DNA of 64,000 nucleotides from Bacteroidales bacterium (GTDB taxonomy: Bacteria; Bacteroidota; Bacteroidia; Bacteroidales; UBA3824), in NCBI GenBank assembly GCA_017541145.1, contig JAFXZT010000099.1:62001-126000 (forward strand), given 5' to 3'. The notes under the pieces were generated by a model. The model searched no databases, was not told the DNA's origin, and worked only from the letters and a program-made list of their open reading frames with translations. A program made the position numbers and the translations under genes. Positions 8,313 through 16,728 of this stretch are shown piece by piece. Every line of letters starts with the position of its first letter. Position 1 is the first letter of the stretch.

Positions 8313-9989
8313 TTAGTAATGGAACGAACTGCCTGTCAAGAATTCGCGCAAAATTGATGTCGGCGGTATCTCATCGTCTGGAAATTCTTTGAAGTACGAC
8401 AAGAACTTTATCAAACGTTGTGCTTCAGCATATTCGGGAGCACGCTCCGAAACTCCGCGCAATATCGGTTCTGCATATTTCTTTATTACACCGAGTTCAT
8501 ACGGCAATGCAGAACTAAACATGATGTCGGCTTCCTCTTGAAACGGGAAGATGTTGCGGTCTTCTCCCCTTCTTACGCCCGGCCAACGTTTAATTGTTTC
8601 TTCGGCAGAATAATGACGGTATCTGAAATCACGTATAATTCTGCGCAACAATCTGTTATCAGTGGTTGGTATACGGTTGTGATAATCTACACCAATCGGA
8701 GTAAGCGCAGAAACATAAATCTTGAATTTTCTGTCAGCAGGAATCATCTCACTCAATGTAGGATTCAAACCGTGAATACCTTCTACAACAAAAACTGTAT
8801 CCTCATCGGCAGTCATAAATTCGCCGCGATATTCACGTTTTCCGGTTTGAAAATTAAATACCGGCATTTCTACACGTTTACCGTCCATCATATCGAGAAT
8901 ATCTTTATTGAATTGTTGATAGTCAAGAGCTTCCAACGCTTCAAAATCGTATTCGCCGGATTCGTCACGAGGAGTTTTTTCGCGGTCTACAAAATAATTG
9001 TCAAGCGAAATCTGAACCGGTTTCATGCCCGCAACTCTCAATTGTACGCACAAACGTTTAGAAGTTGTAGTTTTTCCTGATGAAGACGGACCTGCAATCA
9101 ATACAAGTTTTACATTTCCTGCTTGTTTGATTCTATCGGCAATCTGAGCAATTTTCTTTTCTTGCAAGGCTTCGGCTACTTTTATAATATCGCCGGCTTC
9201 ACCTGTAGCAACAGCTTTGTTGAGAGAATCTACAGTACTAATACCCAGAAGTTTACTCCAAGATTTGTATTCACGGAAAACTTCAAAAAGTTTGTCTTGC
9301 TTTTCCAAAGGAGCAATAGTCATTGTCTTGAAATCGGTTGGAAATCTCAACAACATCCCGTCGTAATACGGTATCAAATCAAATACTGTAAGATAATTTG
9401 TTGACGGTACAAGATAAGATGTGTAGTAATCTTGGAAACCGTCGATTGAGTAAATTGATGAGAAAAATCTCGGACGATGTTTAAACATCTCTACCCTGTC
9501 CCCAAGACCTTGAGATTCAAAGATATCAGCGGCTTTGGATGACAAAATTTCTTTTCTGTCAATTGGTAAATTTACATCAACAAGCATTTGCATTCTACCG
9601 CGAATTTTCAAAACAAGATCTTCGGTAGCCTTAAACTCTTTACCCTCTTTTGTAACAAGTTCACAATAAAAACCTTTGCTGATACTGTGATCAACCACAA
9701 CTCTCAATTCCGGTTCAACATCGTTGAGAGCTTTTGCCAAAAGCATACAGAGCGAACGATTGTACATCCGTTGACCCTCTACCGATTCGAGGTCGAAAAA
9801 CTGAACAACTTTGGGTTTGAAAACCGCGTAATCCAATTCTTTCACTTTATTGTTAACGAAAGCTCCCACCAAAGGTTTGTTGAGCTTAATATTCTGATCA
9901 TCTGCTATTTCTCTAAGAGAAGTACCAACCGGATACTGTTTTGTAACATTGGTATTCAAACAGTATATATCCAATTTTTTTGATTCCAT
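8313..9989 (-). CDS. TGS-domain uridine kinase-like fusion protein
   Basis: A 558-residue protein with two parts. Residues 1-70 are a TGS domain, and residues to about 250 resemble the editing-associated N-terminal region of threonyl-tRNA synthetase (including HRPRFF and PTSTNYLTVF-like segments). From about residue 285 there is a uridine kinase/phosphoribulokinase-like domain with Walker A in LIAGPSSSGKTTTSKRL and the substrate segment QISLDNYFVDREKTPRD. The fusion is common in Bacteroidetes and is usually named nucleoside kinase; the physiological substrate is uncertain. It is a single-gene unit with its own promoter. Confidence 0.88.
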   Translation of the reverse strand: MESKKLDIYCLNTNVTKQYPVGTSLREIADDQNIKLNKPLVGAFVNNKVKELDYAVFKPKVVQFFDLESVEGQRMYNRSLCMLLAKALNDVEPELRVVVDHSISKGFYCELVTKEGKEFKATEDLVLKIRGRMQMLVDVNLPIDRKEILSSKAADIFESQGLGDRVEMFKHRPRFFSSIYSIDGFQDYYTSYLVPSTNYLTVFDLIPYYDGMLLRFPTDFKTMTIAPLEKQDKLFEVFREYKSWSKLLGISTVDSLNKAVATGEAGDIIKVAEALQEKKIAQIADRIKQAGNVKLVLIAGPSSSGKTTTSKRLCVQLRVAGMKPVQISLDNYFVDREKTPRDESGEYDFEALEALDYQQFNKDILDMMDGKRVEMPVFNFQTGKREYRGEFMTADEDTVFVVEGIHGLNPTLSEMIPADRKFKIYVSALTPIGVDYHNRIPTTDNRLLRRIIRDFRYRHYSAEETIKRWPGVRRGEDRNIFPFQEEADIMFSSALPYELGVIKKYAEPILRGVSERAPEYAEAQRLIKFLSYFKEFPDDEIPPTSILREFLTGSSFHY

Positions 9990-10026
9990 AATAATAAATG
10001 TTTTAGTAAAATAATAATTGAAAGTT

Positions 10027-10034
10027 CAAATATA
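10027..10034 (-). promoter_or_regulatory. -7 element TATATTTG for the TGS-kinase gene
   Basis: A TAnnTTTG match on the minus strand, 38 bp upstream of the kinase start. Confidence 0.5.
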
Positions 10035-10044
10035 TATAAATTCT

Positions 10045-10069
10045 AAAAAAAAAGAAATTAAAATTTCTT
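10045..10069 (-). terminator. Rho-independent terminator of the 10075 gene
   Basis: On the minus strand an AAGAAATT/AATTTCTT stem is followed by nine T residues, directly after the membrane-protein stop codon. Confidence 0.6.
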
Positions 10070-10074
10070 AATCG

Positions 10075-10800
10075 TTAATCTACGGAATGAAAATATGCAT
10101 CTTCGTAATAATCCAATCCGTTTGCAGAAAGTTTTGTGTTAAATCTTTTGCACATCGGCCAAAACTGCCAAAGCGATACTCCTGCGGCTACCAAAGCGCA
10201 AACTATCGCTATCAACCAATCGAGCGACGACAATACAAGCTGATGCGTTACAACTACTCCGCACCATTTCAAAAACTGACGGATACCGGTAATCAATACA
10301 ATTCTAAACGGAGATTTCGCGAAAAAAACCGTAATAGCTTTGCGAATAATAAAACCGCCGGCACTTTTCAGTTTTGACCTCATATTATCTTTTACTCCGA
10401 GCATAACATTGGATTGCAACCAAACAAGCCAAGCCCCATTGGGATAATCTATTATTTTATTGCGTCTCAAATCTTTAGACCCGTATAAGTAAAGTAATTT
10501 CTGCTGTACGATATAGAGAAAAACCTGAAACTGAATAAAATCAATTACAGCCAAAGGTATTGATATCCAAACTGTAGTAGGAATAGTAGACAAAAATGTA
10601 ATAAATACGGTAACAACTGTAATACGAACAATAATTTCTTTACTACTCTTGTTAACATAATTCGGGTCAATAGTTCCTCCGTTGTTTTTTTTCTCACGCG
10701 CTATAAATTTTTCTTTATCTATACAGAAAAATCTGATTCTCAACAATTTTATCATAAAATCGTTGTAGAGAGATAAAATTTTCTTTAGAATTTCATTCAT
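10075..10800 (-). CDS. Membrane protein of unknown function
   Basis: A 241-residue protein I do not recognise. It has a basic N-terminal region of about 55 residues, then two hydrophobic hairpins: residues about 58-100 (VRITVVTVFITFLSTIPTTV and onward) and about 160-225 (SPFRIVLITGIRQFL; LDWLIAIVCALVAAGVSLW). The loop between them is basic (KDNMRSKLKSAGGF). It is probably an inner-membrane protein with four segments. It has its own promoter and terminator, so it is likely a single-gene unit with no functional hint from its neighbours. Confidence 0.75.
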   Translation of the reverse strand: MNEILKKILSLYNDFMIKLLRIRFFCIDKEKFIAREKKNNGGTIDPNYVNKSSKEIIVRITVVTVFITFLSTIPTTVWISIPLAVIDFIQFQVFLYIVQQKLLYLYGSKDLRRNKIIDYPNGAWLVWLQSNVMLGVKDNMRSKLKSAGGFIIRKAITVFFAKSPFRIVLITGIRQFLKWCGVVVTHQLVLSSLDWLIAIVCALVAAGVSLWQFWPMCKRFNTKLSANGLDYYEDAYFHSVD

Positions 10801-10853
10801 AACGCACTATTAGTTGATTTTTTATTTTAACTTTTTTACTTTCCAATTTGTCG

Positions 10854-10861
10854 CAAAAATA
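10854..10861 (-). promoter_or_regulatory. -7 element TATTTTTG for the membrane protein gene
   Basis: A TAnnTTTG match on the minus strand, 54 bp upstream of the start at 10800 and divergent from the glycosyltransferase promoter. Confidence 0.55.
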
Positions 10862-10940
10862 AAATTAAATCAAATACTCACGAAAAATTGAACAACAATA
10901 AAAAAAGCAAATTACGAATAACAAATTTCATGCAAATTAT

Positions 10941-10948
10941 TATCTTTG
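10941..10948 (+). promoter_or_regulatory. -7 element TATCTTTG for the glycosyltransferase pair
   Basis: An exact TAnnTTTG match 15 bp upstream of the ATG at 10963. Its position shows that the in-frame ATG at 10888, upstream of the promoter, is not the start. Confidence 0.65.
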
Positions 10949-10962
10949 CACAAAACAAAAAA

Positions 10963-11877
10963 ATGATGTCAGCACCAATAATAATATTCGCTTACAACCG
11001 TCCGCAACATACCGAAAAAGTAATTAAAAGTCTGCTACTTAACAAAGAAGCTAAAGACTCTGACTTAATTGTATATTGCGACGGCGCAAAAAATGAAGAA
11101 GACACCGCTAAGGTCGCCGAAGTACGTAACCTTGTTAACAAAATTACAGGGTTCAAAAAAATAACTTCTGTTTTCAGAGATAAAAATATCGGGCTGGCAA
11201 AAAATATTATCGACGGTGTAACAAAAGTTTTTGAAACCTACGATACAGCTATAGTTTTGGAAGACGACCTCGTTGTAACACCGCTATTCTTGAAATATAT
11301 GAACAGTGCTTTGAAATTCTACGAGAAAAGCGATGTACAATCAGTTTCGGGATATACCCCGCCGGTAACAATTCCCGATAATTACAATTTTACAACATAT
11401 TCCATCATGCGGAATTGCTCTTGGGGCTGGGCTACTTGGAAAGACCGTTGGATGAACACCGATTGGGAAGTAACAGATTTCAAAGACTTTATCTCAAATT
11501 CCAAACTAAGAAAAGAGTTCAACCAATCGGGCTCCGACCTTTGTACAATGCTATTGAAACAGCAAACAGGCGTAATCAACTCTTGGTCAATACGTTTTTG
11601 CTACTCAGGTTACAAAAAGAAACTGAAAACAATTTACCCCGTATTATCGCTTGTAGTAAACAACGGTGCCGACGGTAGCGGTACAAATATTAAATCAACA
11701 TCCAAATATCAATCTGATTTGTTTTTGGACGATGAACTTACTAATTTTAATTTTGTTAGCGATACTACTGTTAACCCGATAATACTGAAATCATTTAGAA
11801 AAACTTACAACTGCTCTATTGTAAGACGTATTATAAATTACTGTAAACTAAAGAAATATCTCAATTCACATCAATAA
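10963..11877 (+). CDS. GT-A fold glycosyltransferase
   Basis: About 304 residues from the start chosen by the promoter (MMSAPIIIFAYNRPQHT). The N-terminal segment fits a nucleotide-sugar binding half (IVYCDGAKNEED), followed by the metal-binding acidic motif IVLEDDLVV and the acceptor-side motif RNCSWGWATWKDRW, a signature of a family distantly related to GNT-I-like and GT2 enzymes. It has no membrane segment. It is followed one base later by a GT2 enzyme, so the two probably act on the same glycan; donor and acceptor are unknown. Confidence 0.88.
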   Translation: MMSAPIIIFAYNRPQHTEKVIKSLLLNKEAKDSDLIVYCDGAKNEEDTAKVAEVRNLVNKITGFKKITSVFRDKNIGLAKNIIDGVTKVFETYDTAIVLEDDLVVTPLFLKYMNSALKFYEKSDVQSVSGYTPPVTIPDNYNFTTYSIMRNCSWGWATWKDRWMNTDWEVTDFKDFISNSKLRKEFNQSGSDLCTMLLKQQTGVINSWSIRFCYSGYKKKLKTIYPVLSLVVNNGADGSGTNIKSTSKYQSDLFLDDELTNFNFVSDTTVNPIILKSFRKTYNCSIVRRIINYCKLKKYLNSHQ

Positions 11878-11878
11878 T

Positions 11879-12736
11879 ATGTTTGCCTACGTAATTTTGC
11901 ATTACAAGACATTGGATATCACAATCAAATGTATAAGTCATCTTCTGAAAATTTCGCCCGTTGCCAATATCGTAATAGTGGACAACGGAAGTTGTGACTC
12001 TTCGGGAGAAAAACTTCAAGAAAAATATTCCAACAAGCCGAATATCAAAGTAATAATAAGCAAAATAAATTTAGGTTTTGCAAGAGGTAACAATTTGGGT
12101 TATCATTATATAAAGAAAAATGTTAAAGCCGAATATATCGTTGTAATGAACAACGATGTAATTATCAGTCAACCGGATTTTGAAATTTCGATAAAAAATT
12201 ATTTAACCACACACAAACTCGACATCTGCGGACCTGATATTATAACATCAGAAGACAAACATCAAAACCCGCTTATGACTGAAACTTTTACAACTATCAG
12301 ACTTATAAAAAAGATGCTGATAGATTGTGTAAGACTGTTTTGTTTAAAAGTAGGAATATTCAGTAAAAAAATATTGACATCATATTCCGAAAACAGCAAA
12401 ACATATCACAAACAACAAGTAAATCTAAAAAATATCGAAAATTGTATTCTTCACGGCTCATGTGTGATATTTACCGGCAAATGGTTGGAAAACGAAGAAT
12501 TTGCATTTCTTCCGGTAACATTTCTCTACGCAGAAGAAATGATACTTTTTGATTACTGTCAACAAAAAAAATATAAAAGCGGAATTTGTCCCGATGCAAA
12601 AGTATTGCACCTTGGCGGCAAATCCACACAACCGAATCTCAACGAAAAAGACAAACAGATTTTCAAAACCCGGATGTTATTGAAATCATCATGGAAATGG
12701 TTGAAACTTAGATTTTTCCCTTACAACAAGAAATAA
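11879..12736 (+). CDS. GT2 family glycosyltransferase (rhamnosyltransferase-like)
   Basis: A 285-residue GT2 enzyme. Characteristic motifs are IVIVDNGSCDSS (nucleotide binding), NLGFARGNNLGY and YIVVMNNDVII (the DxD-equivalent NND), then a cysteine-containing acceptor region ILHGSCVIFTGKWL and AEEMILFDYC. The pattern matches the WbbL-like rhamnosyltransferase branch. It starts one base after the previous glycosyltransferase stop and forms a two-gene unit with it. Both are probably cytoplasmic enzymes adding sugars to a surface polysaccharide or glycolipid. Confidence 0.9.
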   Translation: MFAYVILHYKTLDITIKCISHLLKISPVANIVIVDNGSCDSSGEKLQEKYSNKPNIKVIISKINLGFARGNNLGYHYIKKNVKAEYIVVMNNDVIISQPDFEISIKNYLTTHKLDICGPDIITSEDKHQNPLMTETFTTIRLIKKMLIDCVRLFCLKVGIFSKKILTSYSENSKTYHKQQVNLKNIENCILHGSCVIFTGKWLENEEFAFLPVTFLYAEEMILFDYCQQKKYKSGICPDAKVLHLGGKSTQPNLNEKDKQIFKTRMLLKSSWKWLKLRFFPYNKK

Positions 12737-12768
12737 AAAAACGGAAGCCGGTACAAAACCAACTTCCG
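12734..12768 (-). terminator. Terminator of the 12807 gene
   Basis: A CGGAAG/CTTCCG stem with an inner GGT/ACC pair, then a run of seven T residues on the minus strand. It lies between convergent units; the plus side lacks a T run. Confidence 0.75.
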
Positions 12769-12806
12769 CAATAGAATCATTTTAATCGAAAAAAAATTGA
12801 TTAAAA

Positions 12807-13553
12807 CTATTTCGAGATATTAGTTTCGGGCTCTACAATAGATTCCTCTGTGGTAGAATTCAATTCAGAAGCTTTACGGTCAAGATTATCACCGTTCTTC
12901 TTCAAAGCATTGATAGCTTTGATAAATTCATTACAAGAATCCTCTTTAGAGTACTTGTTGTACATCTGTACATACTCCCAAAACTCTTTCCACGCACATT
13001 CCAACGCATCTCGCGCAGCGTGTTTCTCACCTAATATCATTTCTGAATAAATAGAACGTTCTTTGTAAAGAGCCTCATATTCAGAAAGATATTTTTGGAT
13101 TGTTTCGATGTAAATCTGAATACCCATAAGCTCACAATTATCTTTTCCGAGCTCATTCAATTCGTTGGTAAAATGTTTAGTCCAAGAAATAATATCGAAT
13201 CTGTTACCTTTCGAGATCATCTTGTACTTACTCAAAATACTCAACGCCTTTTGGTTAGCATCCAAATCACCAAGTTTCAATACATTACAATAAGAATCGA
13301 TTATCACTTTGATACAAGCAACAAGTTTACCGATTTTAGCAAACTTATCAACCAATTCTACTGTCAAAGTATTGGTTTTAGCTTTCTGAAAAGCCACAAC
13401 CCAATCATCATAACTTTTAGCGAAATTCTTAAAATATTCGCTTTTACGTATTTCTTCAGGTAACATCTCCGATGCTACAAGTGCTTGGGACGCGAAATAC
13501 AGCGTTTCCAAGTTTTTCAACTTGCCAAGACTTAATTTCAAATTTTGATTCAT
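12807..13553 (-). CDS. Uncharacterised helical protein, paralogue A (DUF6261-like?)
   Basis: A 248-residue protein from ATG at 13553 (MNQNLKLSLGKLKNLETLYF). It has no signal peptide or membrane segment and is predicted mostly helical, rich in Lys and Glu. It is paralogous to the protein at 52826-53533: both carry LxxLxxLExLYFxxxALVAxExLPEEIR at the N-terminus and a late helix with W(K/S)...VxxYNxYxxxxSCxEF. The overall plan resembles DUF6261 proteins of Bacteroidales, but I cannot confirm membership. Both paralogues share the promoter arrangement and lie downstream of a minisatellite. Function unknown. Confidence 0.8.
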   Translation of the reverse strand: MNQNLKLSLGKLKNLETLYFASQALVASEMLPEEIRKSEYFKNFAKSYDDWVVAFQKAKTNTLTVELVDKFAKIGKLVACIKVIIDSYCNVLKLGDLDANQKALSILSKYKMISKGNRFDIISWTKHFTNELNELGKDNCELMGIQIYIETIQKYLSEYEALYKERSIYSEMILGEKHAARDALECAWKEFWEYVQMYNKYSKEDSCNEFIKAINALKKNGDNLDRKASELNSTTEESIVEPETNISK

Positions 13554-13695
13554 AATAAAAAATAGTTTTAAATTAAACAATAAGTTAACTAATAAAATAA
13601 TTATGATTTTTTTTAATGCCTACACTATTTAATTTTCTATATGTTACTTTCAATTCCTTGTAGGACTTACTGTCATCAAATCAATTATTACGCTA

Positions 13696-13728
13696 CAAAG
13701 ATACAAAAAGATTTTTAAATATGCAAAT
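13696..13728 (-). promoter_or_regulatory. Promoter of paralogue A with -7 and -33 elements
   Basis: The minus strand shows TATCTTTG (13696-13703) with TTTG (13724-13727) 20 bp upstream. The upstream sequence TTTTTAAATATGCAAAT (13712-13728, plus-strand text) is identical in the promoter of paralogue B at 53693-53709, with the same 20-bp spacing. The implied leader is about 140 nt. Confidence 0.75.
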
Positions 13729-14045
13729 TTTTGCAAGTTAACTGAATAAATATTACCCATTTTTTACTGTAAAAAATACTCAATTTTACTCTCAAAACCT
13801 AACTACAGCTATCTGTAGCGAACGAGTGTTAAAAAATATTAAATTTACAAATTGATTATCAGACAGTTACATTTTCTAAGCAAAATTTGATAAAAGATAA
13901 GATATTAAAAGAAGAGAAAATACACTAAAAAAGCAATAAAATAATAGTATTTTGATGATATAAAAATAGCAGTTCAGACTTTATAATTATAACAAAATGG
14001 AGTTAAAATTCTCGTATGGATTTTTTTTAATTAAACTGCAATGAA

Positions 14046-14209
14046 GACATCTCCGGGTGGAAATTTATTAAAAATTTATTTTTTAGGACATCGCCAAGTG
14101 GAAATTTATTAAAATTATTTTTTTTAAGACATCGCCAAGTGGAAATTTATTAAAAATTATTTTTTTATGACATCGCCAAGTGGAAATTTCTTAAAAATTA
14201 TTTTTTTAT
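14046..14209. repeat. Minisatellite, four units of 41 bp
   Basis: Units start at 14046, 14087, 14128 and 14169, exactly 41 bp apart. The consensus is a GACATCGCCAAGT head, the core GGAAATTT, then an A/T-rich tail. The first unit differs in its head (TCTCCGGGT), and a degenerate fifth unit begins at 14210. Because 41 is not a multiple of 3, the array cannot be a coding repeat. Confidence 0.9.
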
Positions 14210-14310
14210 GAATTTTCCAAGCCGCAACACGGTGGCGAAATTTCTGTCTTTATTTTCCGAGGATTAAAAAACTTACAGTTTACCTCCCCCACAAAATTTA
14301 TGTCAATTTT

Positions 14311-14334
14311 AGACGTTGCACGCAACGTCTCTAC
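14311..14334. repeat. REP-like palindrome, copy 1
   Basis: AGACGTTGCACGCAACGTCT forms a perfect 9-bp stem with a 2-nt loop and is followed by CTAC. The same 24 bp recur at 24578-24601, and a same-plan variant lies at 62911-62934. Confidence 0.85.
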
Positions 14335-14400
14335 TATTTCCTAATTACCTTACCACAAATAATGGAACATTCTCAAAAAAAAATCGAAATCTAAAAAATA

Positions 14401-14436
14401 AAAAAAATTCCCCACTTCCCGAAAGAAATGAGGAAT
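14401..14436 (-). terminator. serS terminator
   Basis: On the minus strand a 12-bp stem (ATTCCTCATTTC against GGGAAGTGGGGAAT, with wobble pairs) is followed by seven or more T residues, 25 bp after the serS stop. Confidence 0.75.
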
Positions 14437-14460
14437 CTATTATGAAAAAAAAATCAAATT

Positions 14461-15768
14461 TTATTCTTGATTAGCAACAGTGTCTTCTTCACCGCCGATA
14501 TAATCAAAACCGGTGTAAGGTCTAAGACACTCAGGGATTTCGATTCTGTCGCCTTTCTGGAAATCTTCAAGAATAGAAGCCACGATTCTCGGAAGAGCAA
14601 GACCTGAACCATTGAGGGTATGACAAAGTCTTGTTTTCTTTTCGCCTTCTTCTTTGAAACGAAGTTTCAATCTGTTAGCTTGGAAAGATTCAAAGTTAGA
14701 AACAGAACTTACTTCCAACCATTTGCCTTGAGCAGCGCACCAAACTTCAAAATCGTATGTCATAGCAGAAGTGAAACTCATATCACCACCGCAAAGACGG
14801 ATAATTCTGTATGGCAAACGCAACTTTTTCAAAAGGTTTTCTACATGCATTACCATCAAATCCAACGCTTTGTAAGATTTGTCAGGATGTACGATTTGTA
14901 CAAGTTCTACTTTATCGAACTGATGCAAACGGTTAAGACCTTTTACGTCAGAGCCGTAGCTACCTGCCTCACGACGGAAACATGGTGTATAAGCACAATG
15001 TTTTATCGGTAATTGTTTTGCATCAAGGATTTCGTCACGGTAAATATTAGTAACCGGAACTTCAGCAGTAGGAACGAGATAGAAATTATCTACTTGACAG
15101 TGATACATCTGACCCTCTTTGTCAGGGAGCTGACCTGTACCGAAACCGGAAGCTTCGTTTACCAAAACAGGAGGTTCTACCTCTTGATAACCGGATTTAC
15201 CGGCTTCGTTGAGGAAGAAATTGATAAGAGCACGTTGAAGTTTAGCACCCTTACCTTTATAAAGCGGGAAACCTGCGCCTGTAATTTTTACGCCGGTAGC
15301 AAAATCGATAATATCATATTTTTTAGCCAAATCCCAGTGGCATTGAGGTTCAAAACCTTCAAATTTAGGTTCTTCACCACCGCGACGGATTTCCACATTG
15401 TCGTCAGCAGACTTGCCGGGAGCAACAAGTTCGTAAGGCAAGTTAGGCAACAATACCAAAGTATCAAACAATTCTTTGTCCAAAGCTTGGAATTTGTCTT
15501 CCTCTTCTTTGATGATATTTTTCAATTCAGCGGAACGAGCCTTAAAAGCTTCAGCATCTTGAGGTTTTCCGGCTTTGAAAGCCTCACCGATTTTCTTAGC
15601 CAAAGAGTTTTGTTCAGCTTTGTTGTCTTCAAGAGATTTCTGAACTTCACGTTTTTGCTTGTCGAGTTCGCAAATTTTCTCAACAGCCGGGCGGGCATCA
15701 CGGTTTTTGATAGCCAAACGCTCGATAACAAATTCAGGGTTTTCTACAATAGTTTTTACTAACAGCAT
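14461..15768 (-). CDS. serS: Seryl-tRNA synthetase
   Basis: A 435-residue class II synthetase, full length. It charges tRNA-Ser with serine. Residues 1-110 form the tRNA-binding antiparallel coiled coil (ERLAIKNRDARPAVEK... KNIIKEEEDKFQ). The class II motif 2 region reads CFRREAGSYGSDVKGL, and motif 3 reads TLNGSGLALPRIVASILE. It lies downstream of rplU-rpmA in the same direction but is separated from rpmA by a terminator at 15801-15847. The start is the in-frame ATG giving MLLVKTIVENPEF, matching the family N-terminus. Confidence 0.98.
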   Translation of the reverse strand: MLLVKTIVENPEFVIERLAIKNRDARPAVEKICELDKQKREVQKSLEDNKAEQNSLAKKIGEAFKAGKPQDAEAFKARSAELKNIIKEEEDKFQALDKELFDTLVLLPNLPYELVAPGKSADDNVEIRRGGEEPKFEGFEPQCHWDLAKKYDIIDFATGVKITGAGFPLYKGKGAKLQRALINFFLNEAGKSGYQEVEPPVLVNEASGFGTGQLPDKEGQMYHCQVDNFYLVPTAEVPVTNIYRDEILDAKQLPIKHCAYTPCFRREAGSYGSDVKGLNRLHQFDKVELVQIVHPDKSYKALDLMVMHVENLLKKLRLPYRIIRLCGGDMSFTSAMTYDFEVWCAAQGKWLEVSSVSNFESFQANRLKLRFKEEGEKKTRLCHTLNGSGLALPRIVASILEDFQKGDRIEIPECLRPYTGFDYIGGEEDTVANQE

Positions 15769-15800
15769 AATGAAATTAATTATTAGTTAGTTGTAATAAA

Positions 15801-15847
15801 AAAACAAACTCCTAAGCAGGATTATAAACAAAAGCCAACTTAGGAGT
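15801..15847 (-). terminator. Terminator of the rplU-rpmA unit
   Basis: An ACTCCTAAG/CTTAGGAGT stem, followed on the minus strand by TTTGTTTTTTT. Confidence 0.8.
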
Positions 15848-15892
15848 GTTATAAGATTAATTATCTTGAAAAAATCTTCAATGATAAAGAAG

Positions 15893-16168
15893 TTACGCTT
15901 CTTTGGCTTGAGCAGGAGCTTCCACTACATCAACATAGCTTTTGTCCTTACCTTTAACCACGAACTTAACAGTACCATCTACCAAAGCAAACAAAGTATG
16001 ATCTTTACCCATACCAACGTTTTTGCCCGGATAGTGTTGAGTACCTCTCTGACGAACGATGATGTTACCAGCAATCACTGCTTCGCCACCAAATTTCTTA
16101 ACGCCCAAACGTTTGCTGTGTGATTCACGGCCGTTACGTGAGCTGCCGACGCCTTTCTTATGTGCCAT
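15893..16168 (-). CDS. rpmA: 50S ribosomal protein L27
   Basis: A 91-residue ribosomal protein. The N-terminus [20 protein letters not shown] and the motif [19 protein letters not shown] are diagnostic. No cleavable N-terminal extension of the Firmicutes type is present, so the N-terminal tail reaching the peptidyl-transferase centre begins directly at Met-Ala-His. It is the second gene of the rplU-rpmA operon, 65 bp after rplU. Confidence 0.98.
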   Translation of the reverse strand: MAHKKGVGSSRNGRESHSKRLGVKKFGGEAVIAGNIIVRQRGTQHYPGKNVGMGKDHTLFALVDGTVKFVVKGKDKSYVDVVEAPAQAKEA

Positions 16169-16233
16169 TTTCTTTTACTTTCTTAATTTTTGATTAAACA
16201 ATAAAATAAATTTGTTACAGAATTCTTCGTCGA

Positions 16234-16545
16234 TTAGAAATTGATGTCTTCGATAAGAATTTGTGTGAGGAACTGACGGTGACCTCTTTTTACTGCATAA
16301 CCTTTTCTACGTTTTTTGTGGAAAACGATTACTTTGTCGTCTTTGAGATGTTTCAAAACTTTTGCAGATACTGAAGCGCCGTCTACTTTAGGAGCACCTA
16401 CTTTTACATCGCCATCATTGTCTACCAACAATACGTTGTCAAAACTTACATTGCTGCCTTCTTCGTTTTTGAGGCGGTGTACATAAACTTTTCTGCTTTT
16501 TTCAACTTTAAATTGTTGACCTGCTATTTCTACTATTGCGTACAT
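16234..16545 (-). CDS. rplU: 50S ribosomal protein L21
   Basis: A 103-residue ribosomal protein. The start is set at ATG 16545 (MYAIVEIAGQQFKVEK), the universal L21 N-terminus; the longer frame from 16566 is discounted. The C-terminal motif KRRKGYAVKRGHRQFLTQI matches the L21 rRNA-binding end. The first gene of the rplU-rpmA operon, with a TAATTTTG promoter element about 90 bp upstream. Confidence 0.98.
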   Translation of the reverse strand: MYAIVEIAGQQFKVEKSRKVYVHRLKNEEGSNVSFDNVLLVDNDGDVKVGAPKVDGASVSAKVLKHLKDDKVIVFHKKRRKGYAVKRGHRQFLTQILIEDINF

Positions 16546-16636
16546 TATAGAGTGATTTATTGTCAATATGGTGGTAACATTTTACTGTTATCGCTTGTAA
16601 ACCATACCAACGGATTAATATTATTTTTTAGCACCG

Positions 16637-16644
16637 CAAAATTA
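16637..16644 (-). promoter_or_regulatory. -7 element TAATTTTG for rplU-rpmA
   Basis: A TAnnTTTG match on the minus strand, leaving a leader of about 85 nt that could hold ribosomal-protein regulation. Confidence 0.5.
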
Positions 16645-16691
16645 TTGAATTTTATTTTCTTTACCAAATATTTTTTTCAATTATTTTTTTT

Positions 16692-16699
16692 TATTTTTG
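16692..16699 (+). promoter_or_regulatory. -7 element TATTTTTG for the bifunctional nuclease gene
   Basis: A TAnnTTTG match 30 bp upstream of the ATG at 16729. It supports this start over upstream in-frame ATGs. Confidence 0.6.
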
Positions 16700-16728
16700 C
16701 TAAAAAATATTTTTACAAAACCTTTGCA

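Larger units (their letters stand above)
13554..14460. other. 907-bp intergenic region with promoter, minisatellite, palindrome and terminator
   Basis: This stretch holds no credible gene. From left to right it contains the leader and promoter of the 12807 gene (to 13728), a small CTACAG/CTGTAG hairpin at 13803-13818, an AT-rich spacer, four 41-bp tandem repeats (14046-14209) with a decayed fifth unit, a REP-like palindrome (14311-14334) and the serS terminator (14401-14436). Confidence 0.8.

Noticed and set aside
10888..10962. N-terminal extension of the glycosyltransferase
   Set aside because: The stretch contains the TATCTTTG promoter element, so translation cannot begin there.
13554..14460. 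tRNA or other stable RNA gene in the long intergenic region
   Set aside because: No cloverleaf-like pairing or GTTCRANTC T-loop motif was seen here, in the other long gaps, or elsewhere in the window.
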